Assembly (NCBI RefSeq): GCF_023715785.1
Contig: NZ_JAMBOX010000022.1
Coordinates: forward strand, 1-64,000
Origin: Neobacillus niacini
GTDB taxonomy: Bacteria; Bacillota; Bacilli; Bacillales; Cytobacillaceae
Direction of reading: 5' to 3'
DNA length: 64,000 nucleotides
Below, piece by piece: positions 17,174 to 26,427 of this stretch. The translations under genes and the position numbers were made by a program. How positions within the stretch are numbered: position 1 is the first letter of the stretch; every line of letters starts with the position of its first letter. The notes under the pieces were generated by a model, which saw only the letters and a program-made list of their open reading frames with translations, ran no database searches and was not told the DNA's origin.

Positions 17174-18650
17174 GCTCCTCCCCCTTTCCTAAATAGCGGA
17201 ATGTCACGGCAGGCATCGACAATTCTCCGTCCTCAGCCTTCAAAGTAATTCTTCGTTCAGGATCAAGCAGCACTTGAACCTGATCACCATACTCGGTCCT
17301 AATCGTTTGGTCAGCGCGGGCCATCGCTTTGCCAATCCAGGATAAAAATACTTTCCGAACAAACGAATTAACCATCGGCAAGTCTTCTAATACAATGTCC
17401 CTTCCAGTCCGGTAGCGATTAATCAATTCCTGTTCCCTCAGCCGTTGTTCCAGGTGTTCCTGTCTTGTCTGATTTTTCAATTGGGTATGATCCTCAAGGG
17501 CAGATGCCTTTGTCTTTTCCCGGTATTCACGGATTTTCGGGACCCGCTCATGACTCATCGGATCCTCATCCCAAACATCGATGTAAATGTCATCTGTCGG
17601 AATGTGGTCCGAATATATATGCTTTGTATGGCTCACACCGAACACAACCGATGACAGTTTATGGGCTTCTTCAGGGGATGGTAGCTTTAGGAACCAATTG
17701 GCGAGATGAAGATAATCCGTCTTCCTGCTCCGATGGAGCTGGCTTCTTTCTCCAAGCCGTTGGACAAGCCGGGTGATCCTTCTAATCGCATCATTCGTTT
17801 GCTGCTGCACATTTTCGTACTGGCTCTCCCCATTCTTATCACCAAGGAACCACGCCTTCACATTAAACCATGTTTCTTCAAGCTCAATAATAAGGTCCAC
17901 ATCTTGATTTAATTTTTCAAACCGGAACACTTTCTCCTGATGTTCGGCCACTTTTTTAAAAAACAACCTCATTTCATCACGACTCAATGAAATCATGATG
18001 TCCTGAATGCCTGAAGCCGTCCGCTGAAGGGCGATAATAAACTCGCGCAAATAAAGTGTGAATTGGTCCTTATATAATAAGAAAGCTTCTGACTTCATTT
18101 GTTCGGACGCATCTTCACTCCTTAAATACGCGAAGTAATCTGACGTGTTTTGAGTAATTTTCTTAAAATATGTCAGCAGGTCATCCCAATACTGGGCACA
18201 CTCTTCCGGTGATTCATCTGCTGAACCCTTCATTTTCTCCAGCGTCTGATAAAGGCGCTCAAACTGTGTTTTTTCGAGGGATCCTCCAAACGTCTCGCTA
18301 TCCTGCTCAAACTGGATCAGCATTCGTTCAAATTCCACGGTATAAGGGGTGATTTGGTAGCGGAAACGGCGCTTCTTGAACTCCTCCACCGTTTTTACTT
18401 TCCCGCTCTCCTGCTGGGCGCGAAGATTCCCCCACTTCACCAATGAGGTTAAATCATTATGTAGTTCGTCCAACTCATAATCCGAAAAAAATGGATACTC
18501 TTTTAAATAGGCGTACACTTCCTCAGGAAACAGGAACTCCCGCAACCGTTCATGCTGTTGATAAAAAAAACGAAGAATTGCGCGGTATTTATCGCTTTTT
18601 TCTGTCGACAAATACGTCGCTTCAACCACGCGCTTAAAGGGCATTTCCAC
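17148..18650 (-). CDS. jetA: Wadjet subunit JetA (DUF2397/TIGR02677 type)
   Basis: First gene of the Wadjet operon, 500 residues, the predicted kleisin that links JetB and the JetC heads. The N terminus (SDKYRAILRFFYQQHERLRE) and the DUF2397-like regions match the TIGR02677 family. The start is GTG at 18650, or the ATG two codons later; GGGAG lies about 10 bases upstream. No frameshift or missing part is seen. By gene content this is the TIGR02677-02680 type, often listed as Wadjet type III; I am not certain of the type number. Confidence 0.88.
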   Translation of the reverse strand: MEMPFKRVVEATYLSTEKSDKYRAILRFFYQQHERLREFLFPEEVYAYLKEYPFFSDYELDELHNDLTSLVKWGNLRAQQESGKVKTVEEFKKRRFRYQITPYTVEFERMLIQFEQDSETFGGSLEKTQFERLYQTLEKMKGSADESPEECAQYWDDLLTYFKKITQNTSDYFAYLRSEDASEQMKSEAFLLYKDQFTLYLREFIIALQRTASGIQDIMISLSRDEMRLFFKKVAEHQEKVFRFEKLNQDVDLIIELEETWFNVKAWFLGDKNGESQYENVQQQTNDAIRRITRLVQRLGERSQLHRSRKTDYLHLANWFLKLPSPEEAHKLSSVVFGVSHTKHIYSDHIPTDDIYIDVWDEDPMSHERVPKIREYREKTKASALEDHTQLKNQTRQEHLEQRLREQELINRYRTGRDIVLEDLPMVNSFVRKVFLSWIGKAMARADQTIRTEYGDQVQVLLDPERRITLKAEDGELSMPAVTFRYLGKGEEHERTGTGV

Positions 18651-18975
18651 TAGTCACACACTCCCATGTTGTATTCCTTATTTCCATTCTAGAACCAATG
18701 CTCTACCAATTGCCAGTAAAAATTTTGGAAGAATAGTAAATTTGACATAGCAATCAAGGACTTTCTGAATTCATTCGCGTTCAACTTAATTCCGGAGGTA
18801 ACTGACAGGGTTTCACAAAGGTCACTCTTGCATTCACCAAGAGCATTAATTTTTGGGAATGAATCATATTATCATAGGGCAAGAAAAGACCCCCGACATT
18901 TTCGGCCGGAGGTTCACTTCTGATAACTTGAATTTATAGGTTTGCATTACAATTAGGTTAAATCAACTTATTCTC
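18651..18975. other. Upstream region of the Wadjet operon
   Basis: No gene is seen. The Wadjet promoter must lie here. A G/C-rich imperfect hairpin at about 18888-18915 (ACCCCCGACATTTTCGGCCGGAGGT) may end transcription from the right side. Confidence 0.4.
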
Positions 18976-19184
18976 TTAAATTAAACCTTTTCTCTTTAAC
19001 TCTTCAATCATTTTTAATTCTTCAGCGGTTGGAATTGGAGACTGTACTTCTTGAACTGGAAAGTCAGATTGATTTAACCCCCAATCATTTAGTAAGATTA
19101 ACAACTCGTCAGAAATCCGAATATCTCTTTCTCGAATTTCATTTAGCCCCCAATCATTATGCTGGTTAGTAAGTTCGAGTTATT
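18976..19184 (-). pseudogene. Truncated gene fragment with an internal NDWGLN repeat
   Basis: A frame without a start codon encodes HNDWGLNEIRERDIRISDE, then LLILLNDWGLNQSDF and a Glu/Lys-rich tail ending in KRKGLI. It contains NDWGLN twice, 28 residues apart. Its 5' part is missing where the duplicated pseudogene copy at 19198 begins. I do not recognise the family. Confidence 0.45.
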
Positions 19185-19197
19185 AGGTGGTGAATTT

Positions 19198-19467
19198 ATG
19201 ACAACAAAACTCATTACTATTCCAATGACACAAGCAGAAATAAGAAGGCTGCAGGAGTACATAACTTTGGTAGAGGAATATCAAGCAGATACCTTGGAAA
19301 AATGGATTATCAAGGAGTATGCTTACACTAATAGCATTACAGAAGTTGTTAAGTGGGCTGTGCCAAAGGAATGGCCCTTGACCAAACTTATGCAAAATCC
19401 GTTTTAAAAGGTAAAGCAAATGATGAACTTCATAAAATGTTGAGGTCTGGCTATTCGTACGACTGAG
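19198..19467 (+). pseudogene. Decayed small gene, right copy of the duplicated pair
   Basis: The first 62 codons are open (MTTKLITIPMTQAEIRRLQE, later TLEKWIIKEYAYTNSITEVV). A one-base loss near 19358 then shifts the frame; the correct continuation is AKGMALDQTYAKSVLKGKAN to the TGA at 19467. It is homologous to 5435-5695 and less decayed. Both copies have the same orientation, 13.8 kb apart. Confidence 0.75.
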
Positions 19468-19617
19468 ACCTAAAAAAGAGAGGCTTTTCTGAATTTATAT
19501 GATTTGGTAACAAAGAGATTGTTCTTTGCTTTTATATAACCTAAAAAGACCACTTTCTAATGTGGTCTTAATTTTTTTCTATTCTATTGAAGCTACCCTA
19601 AAGGTAATTCCAAGGCC

Positions 19618-20139
19618 TTACCTTATCAACGAAAATAGTCTATCTGATATATAATTCCAATCAGCATTCAAATCAAGCGTTCTGATATAAATCATTTTGC
19701 CACCGATAGGGAACTTTGCATCAATCTCTTTGTTAATTGTCGGATATAAAAGCATTCCATTGGTTTCACCAGTAAAATCACTATTTGTAATGTATGCATG
19801 AATTTGATACAGATGGCCAGTCCGTATCCTTTCAACTTCTGTCCAATTACTCGAAACCAGTGTCTTGGCATAGTATTTTGTATCAATTATTAATTGTGTT
19901 TTTTCAATTTTATTTTCAACTACAATATCCGTCCTCATTTCAGGAAGTAAATATAAATTTTGCTCGTCCACATCCTCACCCAAATTCCACTTTATTTTTG
20001 GTGAGTGAACCAGATAAACCTCCTTATCCAAATGAGTACGATAAAAATTCATCACAAACTTTTCGTAAAGCGTAGACATTTGACGATCTCTAATAAAATC
20101 AGCAAATTCCATTTCTTTTCCTGCCTCATTAGAAATCAA
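19618..20139 (-). pseudogene. mcrC: McrC-like restriction subunit, N-terminally truncated
   Basis: The 173 residues match only the C-terminal nuclease part of McrC: MSTLYEKFVMNFYRTH, then RTDIVVEN and LIIDTKYYAK with the PD-(D/E)XK acidic and Lys residues. Full McrC proteins are about twice as long. A stop lies just upstream of the first possible start (TTG), and no McrB partner is found. It follows the two DGQHR genes by only 29 bp, so it could still be translated as a short nuclease. I regard it as a remnant. Confidence 0.65.
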
Positions 20140-20168
20140 ACCTTTATATAATTATCTACTTTCACATT

Positions 20169-21200
20169 TCACTCACCTCCTTGATTTTCTAGCCACGCCA
20201 CTATCTTTTCGAACGAGGCCTTATCATTGGCCAAATAATAGTAGCCATTTCTAGTGGTACCTTTAAACTCTTTCCAGACTGGGTTCATTCTATTAAAATC
20301 TACCTTTCCTAACGACCGCATCCGGTTGACGGTTTCACGCTTTCGTTCTTCTAAACTCGTTTTTTCCAAGCCTTTATTGGCATAGTAAGCGAGACTGATG
20401 AGCAATGGTTGACTGGCGATTATCGACTCATTGAAATCCCCTATTTTCTCAGGTGGATATAACCTGAATAGTTCTGAAAACCATGTGTTTACCAGTTTGA
20501 TATAATCCTCGGAAGACAAATAGGTTTCATACCGGTCATTCACGTTTCGATATACCATTCTCCCAGAAATCGCAATCGCAACAATTTGACGCAGCTGAGA
20601 AAGGGAAAGAAGCTTTTTATTGGTCGGCCTTACCACGGCTCGTTTCTCGATTTCCACTCCGGCTGTTTTTAGCTGCCGGTTTGTTTTCAGAATGGTATTG
20701 GTGATGATGTTTAGCTCTTTCCGAGAATCGAAGGCAATCCGTTTCGAAAGTGCTACCTTTTTACCCTTAGTGTTCAGGTCGATATAGAGCTGGTCCGCTT
20801 CATCCTTGGTCAAGCCTTCAAAGATTTGCAGTGTCACCTCGGTGTTTTGGATAAAATGAAGCAGCTTGTAGCCTTTTTTCATTTCCTCCTCGTCCTCGCT
20901 TTTGGCGGCGCGAAACCCCAGTTCTTCCAATTGGCAAAACGCCTTCAGCCTTTGGTTGCCGTCAATCATTGTGAGCTCAGAAGGCTTGTTATTTTCCAAA
21001 ACTGCTGTCGTTGCCACAAGTGGAGGAATATAAATCTGCTCCGTTAAAACGTTTTCAAGAATGTATTTTTTAAGCGCTCGCACATGCAGTTTGTTCACCT
21101 CACGCAATTTCAGTTGTCCCTTTTTCATGAGTGAGGAAAGCTCTTGAATACTGTAGGTTGTGACCGATTGTCGTTTGGAAAATACGTAATTTACAATCAC
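20169..21200 (-). CDS. DndB-like / DGQHR-type protein, second of a pair
   Basis: 343-residue protein related to the DGQHR/DndB group of ParB-like fold proteins. The signature is changed to IDGNQRLKAF at residues 80-84. The downstream motif LYIDLNTKGKKV matches the LFTDINNERKEA segment of the neighbour. In DNA phosphorothioation systems DndB regulates or tunes modification, but no dndA, C, D or E gene is in this window. It starts 8 bp after the upstream paralogue and is surely cotranscribed. Confidence 0.65.
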   Translation of the reverse strand: MIVNYVFSKRQSVTTYSIQELSSLMKKGQLKLREVNKLHVRALKKYILENVLTEQIYIPPLVATTAVLENNKPSELTMIDGNQRLKAFCQLEELGFRAAKSEDEEEMKKGYKLLHFIQNTEVTLQIFEGLTKDEADQLYIDLNTKGKKVALSKRIAFDSRKELNIITNTILKTNRQLKTAGVEIEKRAVVRPTNKKLLSLSQLRQIVAIAISGRMVYRNVNDRYETYLSSEDYIKLVNTWFSELFRLYPPEKIGDFNESIIASQPLLISLAYYANKGLEKTSLEERKRETVNRMRSLGKVDFNRMNPVWKEFKGTTRNGYYYLANDKASFEKIVAWLENQGGE

Positions 21201-21207
21201 GTTTACC

Positions 21208-22293
21208 CTATCCTTTCTTATTTAATATCGCTAAGAATTTCACGGCGGTCCGTTGAATCGCTGTTGAAGATGAATGGTGCGATATTTTTCTGGTCACAGG
21301 ATCATAGAGATGGGAAAATATCGGGTCATCATGTTTCCATGAACAATGTTTTTTTAACAGACTAAGCTGCTTAATGGCTTCTAGATGGGAGATCGATTGA
21401 TTCTTTGTTAGGTTATATACAACGAGGGCTAACGCCACTTGAATCCCGGAAAGGCCCGTGACAAACTTTGTGCGGTTTCCCATCTGCTTCGGGAATATCG
21501 CATGCCAGGAGTCAAAAAAGGCGTACGAAATCGTCATGACTTCCTCTTCGTTGTAGTGGTCCAAATTGGCATTGCCTTTTTTGACACTGATGTTTCCTTC
21601 AAATAAGGCAAGCAGGCATTTTCTCATGATGGTAAGCGAGGTGATGGCCGTGTTTTGGTTGGTCAGCCTGGATAGTTCGTGTTCAATTTCAAGGTGACGC
21701 TGCAGCTTTTTGGCTACGTTTCTCGTTAATTCCGTATAGATATCACGGTGATCGTATTGCATGATCATGCCGGTATGGGCTTCTTTCCGCTCGTTATTAA
21801 TGTCTGTGAACAATTGCTTCTCTTCCTGCTGTGAGAGGTCTAAATAGACCTGCATGGTCACCGGATAATCTCTTAATTTATCAATATACCCTTGCAGTTT
21901 CTGTGCCTCTTGGTCATTGCCGGTTTCTTCAGCTGTTTCCTTTTGTGATTTTAAATGACTCAGTGCCGACGCCATCGCGGATGAGCGGTGCTGCCCGTCC
22001 AGTATGTACAGCTTGCTGCCCGGCTCCAGGGCCCAGCCGTGATCGGATTGTTTAACCGCTCCCCTTGCTGAGAATATAAATGGGGAAAAATAAAAATCCT
22101 TGTCCTTTAATGAAGCTAGGATAAACTGCCTGATTTCAGCGCGCCGGCCAGGATCCAATTTCCGCTGCACTTCTTCATCCACCTCAAACAATGCTTCCAA
22201 CGTGGCAAAACGGATTTGTGTGGCCAGTATCTTTTTTCCAAATTGGTTATGGCCTTTTCCCTCAATAATCGTTTTAAAGTCATATTTCGACAA
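21208..22293 (-). CDS. DGQHR-domain (DndB-like) protein, first of a pair
   Basis: 361 residues with the exact DGQHR signature in KLYILDGQHRSSAM (residues 99-103), followed by QVYLDLSQQEEKQLFTDINN as in DndB-family proteins. The fold is ParB/sulfiredoxin-like. It precedes a diverged paralogue and a truncated McrC on the same strand. The absence of Dnd enzymes suggests a stand-alone two-protein unit or an orphan regulator pair; function cannot be decided from sequence. Confidence 0.7.
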   Translation of the reverse strand: MSKYDFKTIIEGKGHNQFGKKILATQIRFATLEALFEVDEEVQRKLDPGRRAEIRQFILASLKDKDFYFSPFIFSARGAVKQSDHGWALEPGSKLYILDGQHRSSAMASALSHLKSQKETAEETGNDQEAQKLQGYIDKLRDYPVTMQVYLDLSQQEEKQLFTDINNERKEAHTGMIMQYDHRDIYTELTRNVAKKLQRHLEIEHELSRLTNQNTAITSLTIMRKCLLALFEGNISVKKGNANLDHYNEEEVMTISYAFFDSWHAIFPKQMGNRTKFVTGLSGIQVALALVVYNLTKNQSISHLEAIKQLSLLKKHCSWKHDDPIFSHLYDPVTRKISHHSSSTAIQRTAVKFLAILNKKG

Positions 22294-22642
22294 TATTCAT
22301 CACCCTCCCGAACTTATTATATGGATTTCTATATGTATAAGTAAATCGATTTTTCTGAATACTCTTCACTAAAACTCCGCCCATCCGCTTGTTCGCATTC
22401 CTATTTTCAGCAGAACCTTGACGGATTCCTAAAATTATTGTAATATTAATGACTTTTTAATAGGTTTCTATGTTTATGCGGACTATAGACCACAAATCAC
22501 ACGTTTTTAAGGATAAAGATGCAGGGAAATCCTATTTCAACATTATTTTTAAATTATTAACGGTTTCGACACTTTTTGGTCAACATTTGTCCATTTATAA
22601 TCCAAAGCCTTGAAATGTCGGTGTATTCCCTTTTTGAAATAT
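22294..22642. other. Intergenic region between DGQHR operon and thermonuclease
   Basis: This AT-rich stretch contains no protein-like frame. It should hold the DGQHR operon promoter near its left end. Confidence 0.4.
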
Positions 22643-22673
22643 AAAAAACTTGGTTAAAAAGCTTAACCAAGTT
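22643..22673 (-). terminator. Terminator of the replication/thermonuclease transcript
   Basis: A perfect inverted repeat AACTTGGTTA/TAACCAAGTT is followed on the minus strand by six T. It ends the operon that begins with the replication initiator at 26257. Confidence 0.75.
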
Positions 22674-22746
22674 CCTGAAAAATTCCACTTTAAAAGTCCT
22701 TTTGGCATTACCAAACTACATGCTGTAGATGTCCTTCCCCGAGATC

Positions 22747-23337
22747 CTATTCAAACCCATCAAACCCCCAGTTTGTCACCAACCCACTCCGACTCCATAT
22801 GTTTATTTGGCTCCGTCTTGCCAAATTCTCATCGTCTTTGTATAGCTTCAGATATTTATAGGGAGGATTCATGATATATCCCACACGTGCAAGACCTTCT
22901 TGTAACAGCATCTCCTGAACCGATTTCCCGTCGACATAGACATAGGCCAGCAACCGCCCGTAAGCATCTCTCGTATTTCCCTGCTCCACTTCCAATGTGA
23001 GTAAGCCGCTCTGGACCAGCTCGTTATTCCGTTCAAACGCTTGCTTGGCATAGGGCTGGACACACGTGCCCGGCTTTTTCGATTCCGGTGTGCCGACTAA
23101 CAAATAGCGCACAGTTTCGATTTTTCCCATTACGATTACTTTGATGGTATCGCCATCGATCGTTTCCACGAAGCTGACGGGGACTTGGCCTTCTGGCATA
23201 AAAACCACTTCTGAATGACTGTCCCTTTTCTTCTGCTGTTGGTTGACACCCGAATCAGTCTGTTCCGCATCTGGAAGATTTACCATGAACAGGGCAGCTG
23301 CGGTCAGGAGGGCCGTGCCGGCTAATTGTTTTCGCAT
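22747..23337 (-). CDS. Secreted thermonuclease (SNase/YncB-like)
   Basis: About 196 residues with an N-terminal signal peptide (MRKQLAGTALLTAAALFMVN) and an SNase domain: SFVETIDGDTIKVIV, VRYLLVGTPESKK, then NTRDAYGRLLAYVYVDGK. These nucleases cut DNA and RNA with calcium outside the membrane. In staphylococcal nuclease the second motif reads DTPE; here the Asp, a calcium ligand, is Gly, while Arg and Glu are kept. I place the start at the ATG at 23337 after AAAGGTG. The gene lies just downstream of the replication genes. Confidence 0.8.
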   Translation of the reverse strand: MRKQLAGTALLTAAALFMVNLPDAEQTDSGVNQQQKKRDSHSEVVFMPEGQVPVSFVETIDGDTIKVIVMGKIETVRYLLVGTPESKKPGTCVQPYAKQAFERNNELVQSGLLTLEVEQGNTRDAYGRLLAYVYVDGKSVQEMLLQEGLARVGYIMNPPYKYLKLYKDDENLARRSQINIWSRSGLVTNWGFDGFE

Positions 23338-23353
23338 CACCTTTCCATCTTGA

Positions 23354-23782
23354 TCACGAGATTCCTTGCTCTTCCTTACAAAAGGAATTATAAAGACTGC
23401 GTATTTTCGGATTCGCAATCGATGCTGAAACATATGGAATCAGCGAGCGATCCTCTACTTCGCTTAACTGGGAAACCATAACCCGCTTTCCGCCATTTAG
23501 AAGCACGAATTTCCCCCAGTCCTTTATGGCGACCTCTCTTGTTTCGCGATTGTATCGAATCAACTCGTACTCCAAGCTGAAACGGTCCAGTAATGCTTGG
23601 GCTCTCTCAATCGAAACACCCAGTTCAAGAGCAGCTAGTATTTTTGAAATACGATAGATTCCGATACTAGTAGTTTGACTATTTGTTAGCATGTAAAGAT
23701 AGAAAGTCCTCTCTTCTACACTCATCTTTTTAAAAATTGGATGATCCCAAATTTCCACATTGATTCCTCTACCATTTCCCAT
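23354..23782 (-). CDS. DnaD-like phage replication protein
   Basis: 142 residues beginning with a replisome-organiser-like winged-helix region: INVEIWDHPIFKKMSVEERT, then FYLYMLTNSQTTSIGIYRIS. Phage proteins of this type carry N-terminal domains similar to DnaD or gp-type initiators. The position directly after a replicative helicase in the same orientation supports a replication role. It overlaps nothing and ends 16 bp before the thermonuclease start. Confidence 0.6.
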   Translation of the reverse strand: MGNGRGINVEIWDHPIFKKMSVEERTFYLYMLTNSQTTSIGIYRISKILAALELGVSIERAQALLDRFSLEYELIRYNRETREVAIKDWGKFVLLNGGKRVMVSQLSEVEDRSLIPYVSASIANPKIRSLYNSFCKEEQGIS

Positions 23783-23849
23783 CTTTCACACTTCCCTTTT
23801 CATTATTTTTTAATAAACTTCCGGCAGCCTCTGAGGCTCCTGCTTGTGC

Positions 23850-25145
23850 CTAGAGATTAACGAACGCCCCATATTGCTTGTTAAAGCCAAGCTCAATCGT
23901 CCCGGTTGGTCCATTGCGGTGTTTTGCAAGGATGATTTCCATCTTGTTTTTCTTCGACGAATCGCTATTATAATAATCGTCGCGGTACAGAAACGCGATC
24001 AGGTCCGCATCCTGTTCAATTTGCCCGCTTTCGCGGAGATCTGAAAGGATTGGGTGTTTGTCATGTCTGGTTTCGACACCACGACTTAGCTGCGAAAGGG
24101 CGATAACGGTGACGTTCAGTTCCCTCGCCATTGTCTTGAGTGCCCGGCTGATTTCACTGATTTCTGCCTGGCGGTTACTGTATGTTTTTCGATCACCCTC
24201 GAGGAGCTGCAAATAGTCAATCACCACGAGCATCCGCCTACTCTCTCCATATTCCCTGCGCGCTTTGCGGACCTTCGACCTGATATACGCAACATCCATT
24301 CCAGCCCGGTCAAAGATATGGAGCTGCAGGTGTGATAGCTGGCCGATTCCATTGGCAAATTGTTCCCAATCCTCGTCACCAAACGACTTTTGGGGATTCC
24401 GCATTTTGAGGCTGTCGATTTGCCCAGTACTCCCGGTCATTCGCTTGACAAGCTGTTTCTTCGACATTTCCAATGAAAAAATCAGGCTCACGTCCTCTTC
24501 CGCCGCTTGAAGTGCCAAACTTAGCGCGAATGCCGTCTTCCCCATACTTGGCCGCGCCCCGATAATCACCAAATCGGAGGCTAGAAACCCTCCTGTCAGC
24601 CTGTCCAAATCATGAAAGCCGGAGGGGATTCCCACAAAATCGCCCTGATCCTGCTCGCACTCAACAAATAACTCGACCAATGATGAGGTGATCTCACCCG
24701 TGTCATCGTCAGTCTGATCTTCTTTAATCGTCATAAGCTCATGGATTCCGTCACTTAAGGTTTTCGCAATATCCTCACTGGTTGCCTGGTCGATTATTTT
24801 TTGTCCGGTTGCAATCGTTTTTCGTTTTTTATCGTACTCCTTGACTATTTTTTCATAGGAGTGAAAATGGGCTATACTTGGCACACTGCCTGCTAATTGG
24901 GAGATGTAGCTCATCCCGCCAGCGTTCTGGATTTGCTCTACCCCTATTTCATGAAGTAACGTAACCAAATCAACAGGCATTCCGTTTTCAACCAGGCTCC
25001 GAATGCCGGCATAGAGAAGTCTTAGATGCGGAATGTATAGCTGTTCCGGGAGAACATTACACTCTTTTACTAATTCACCGTCGAGGAAAAAGGACCCGAC
25101 AAATGCTTCCTCCGCTTCCTGATTATAAGGTTCAAATGGTCCCAT
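23850..25145 (-). CDS. Replicative DNA helicase, DnaB family (phage-type)
   Basis: 431-residue hexameric helicase. The N-terminal domain starts PYNQEAEEAFVGSFFLDGEL; the RecA-like motor has Walker A GARPSMGKTAF, LIFSLEMSKKQL, MLVVIDYLQLLEG (Walker B) and VTVIALSQLSRGVETR. The usual C terminus KHRNGPTGTIELGF is present. The first codons overlap the upstream helicase-loader gene by 14 bp, typical of phage replication modules. It is likely a mobile-element copy beside the host enzyme. Confidence 0.9.
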   Translation of the reverse strand: MGPFEPYNQEAEEAFVGSFFLDGELVKECNVLPEQLYIPHLRLLYAGIRSLVENGMPVDLVTLLHEIGVEQIQNAGGMSYISQLAGSVPSIAHFHSYEKIVKEYDKKRKTIATGQKIIDQATSEDIAKTLSDGIHELMTIKEDQTDDDTGEITSSLVELFVECEQDQGDFVGIPSGFHDLDRLTGGFLASDLVIIGARPSMGKTAFALSLALQAAEEDVSLIFSLEMSKKQLVKRMTGSTGQIDSLKMRNPQKSFGDEDWEQFANGIGQLSHLQLHIFDRAGMDVAYIRSKVRKARREYGESRRMLVVIDYLQLLEGDRKTYSNRQAEISEISRALKTMARELNVTVIALSQLSRGVETRHDKHPILSDLRESGQIEQDADLIAFLYRDDYYNSDSSKKNKMEIILAKHRNGPTGTIELGFNKQYGAFVNL

Positions 25146-25482
25146 CCTGCTGCTCCCTTTCTATGCCTAATACTTTTCTTATATTGGCCAGTTCCTTTTG
25201 CACTACTTCGCTAGTTGCCGGCACATAATGACGGGTGGTGATGACCCTTGTTTCATCGGGGTCCGGTACAACCCCTGGTACACTGGGCTTTATGTAAAGC
25301 TCGGATACCTTAGGTGGAAATGGCGATTGCCGTACGTGTTTTAACAGATTCTCCTCCATGTCAACAAACGTAAGGTCCTTCACCGCATCATACCAAAGGT
25401 TCACTTTCTCTTGATCGAAACTAAACTGGTCATAGAACACCGAAATCATTTTCAATAATGCGAACGTTTCACGCTTATTCAT
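25132..25482 (-). CDS. Phage helicase-loader-like protein (G39P-like)
   Basis: 116 residues beginning MNKRETFALLKMISVFYDQF, like the short helicase loader/inhibitor proteins placed just before phage DnaB helicases (G39P type). It overlaps the initiator by 8 bp and the helicase by 14 bp. It would deliver the helicase to the origin. Identification rests on size, N-terminal pattern and context. Confidence 0.65.
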   Translation of the reverse strand: MNKRETFALLKMISVFYDQFSFDQEKVNLWYDAVKDLTFVDMEENLLKHVRQSPFPPKVSELYIKPSVPGVVPDPDETRVITTRHYVPATSEVVQKELANIRKVLGIEREQQDGTI

Positions 25483-26257
25483 CTAAATCAAAATCCTCCT
25501 CGGTTAGCTCTTTTTTCCATGACTTTTGGTTGCGGTAGGCCTCGAATTTCGAACCAAATAACGTTTCCGGCCGGAGGTATTTGCACATGACCGGGTCCTC
25601 CAGCCATTCCGCCGTTTTTAAATCGATCACCGCTTTGAAATCTTCCAGTGTAAACCCTTCTCTTGTCCTTGCCCGAATCAGTTCCTTTGTTTTCGGACTG
25701 CTTGGTTTGTAGGCTGCATTTGTCTTTTTATTCAGGTAGTGAATAACTTCGGCAACCGGTGTTTTCTCAGGTGCTGGTGCTGGTGCTGCTTGCTGTGGCA
25801 TCGACTCGTCTTCGTTGTCATCCAACCACTCGTATAAGTCGACCTGAGTGTGGTTTGGTGGTTCTGTTCCTGTTGCGGTGGTCTCATGATCGGCTTGTTG
25901 TAGTTCCTCTGATGGGGTCATTGGCTTATCTTCTGTCAGTTCCTCCAACTGTTGGTAATCGATGGTATACCACTTGGTCTTATCCATCTTCGACCGATTC
26001 CAGTTCCCGGATAGCAGCAATCCTTGTTTCTCCAGCGAGTGAATCGTCCGTTTAATGGTACTTTCAGACCAGAATGGAAGCTGTTCCTGCCAATCCTTAT
26101 ACGTGTTGTAAATCCACTTCCGCCCTTGAATGACATGCCTGCTCGCATGGACCCAATAATGAATTTGCTGCAGAATCACAGCTTCGTGCAAGCCGATTTT
26201 TACTGCCAGTGATGGGATGATCATCACCGGGTTTTCGTTGATTAATAATTTACTCAC
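25475..26257 (-). CDS. Phage-type replication initiator / replisome organiser
   Basis: 260-residue protein with an N-terminal winged-helix region (IPSLAVKIGLHEAVILQQIH, WIYNTYKDWQEQLPFWSEST). An Ala/Pro-rich linker follows, then a conserved phage replication C-terminal domain (VIHYLNKKTNAAYKPSSPKT, FGSKFEAYRNQKSW). Such proteins bind origin repeats and recruit the loader and helicase. I choose the GTG at 26257 because GAGGAGGG precedes it. The iteron row at 26428-26520 lies directly upstream and is its likely target. Confidence 0.75.
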   Translation of the reverse strand: MSKLLINENPVMIIPSLAVKIGLHEAVILQQIHYWVHASRHVIQGRKWIYNTYKDWQEQLPFWSESTIKRTIHSLEKQGLLLSGNWNRSKMDKTKWYTIDYQQLEELTEDKPMTPSEELQQADHETTATGTEPPNHTQVDLYEWLDDNEDESMPQQAAPAPAPEKTPVAEVIHYLNKKTNAAYKPSSPKTKELIRARTREGFTLEDFKAVIDLKTAEWLEDPVMCKYLRPETLFGSKFEAYRNQKSWKKELTEEDFDLDE

Positions 26258-26427
26258 CCTAATACCCTCCTCTTTTTCAATCGCCGATGGACTGGTTCGT
26301 GCTGGTTGAAGGGCTGACCCTTCCATCGGCTCATCGGCTTCACCTTCTATTTATCGATTTGGGCACAAAAAGGACAGGGGGGTTAAAATTTTTTTAGATG
26401 TGGGCCGGTTTCGTTACTCGGTGGGGT

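Noticed and set aside
11481..18637. Many plus-strand open frames inside the Wadjet genes
   Set aside because: They are antisense shadows of the long minus-strand genes with no ribosome sites or recognisable families.
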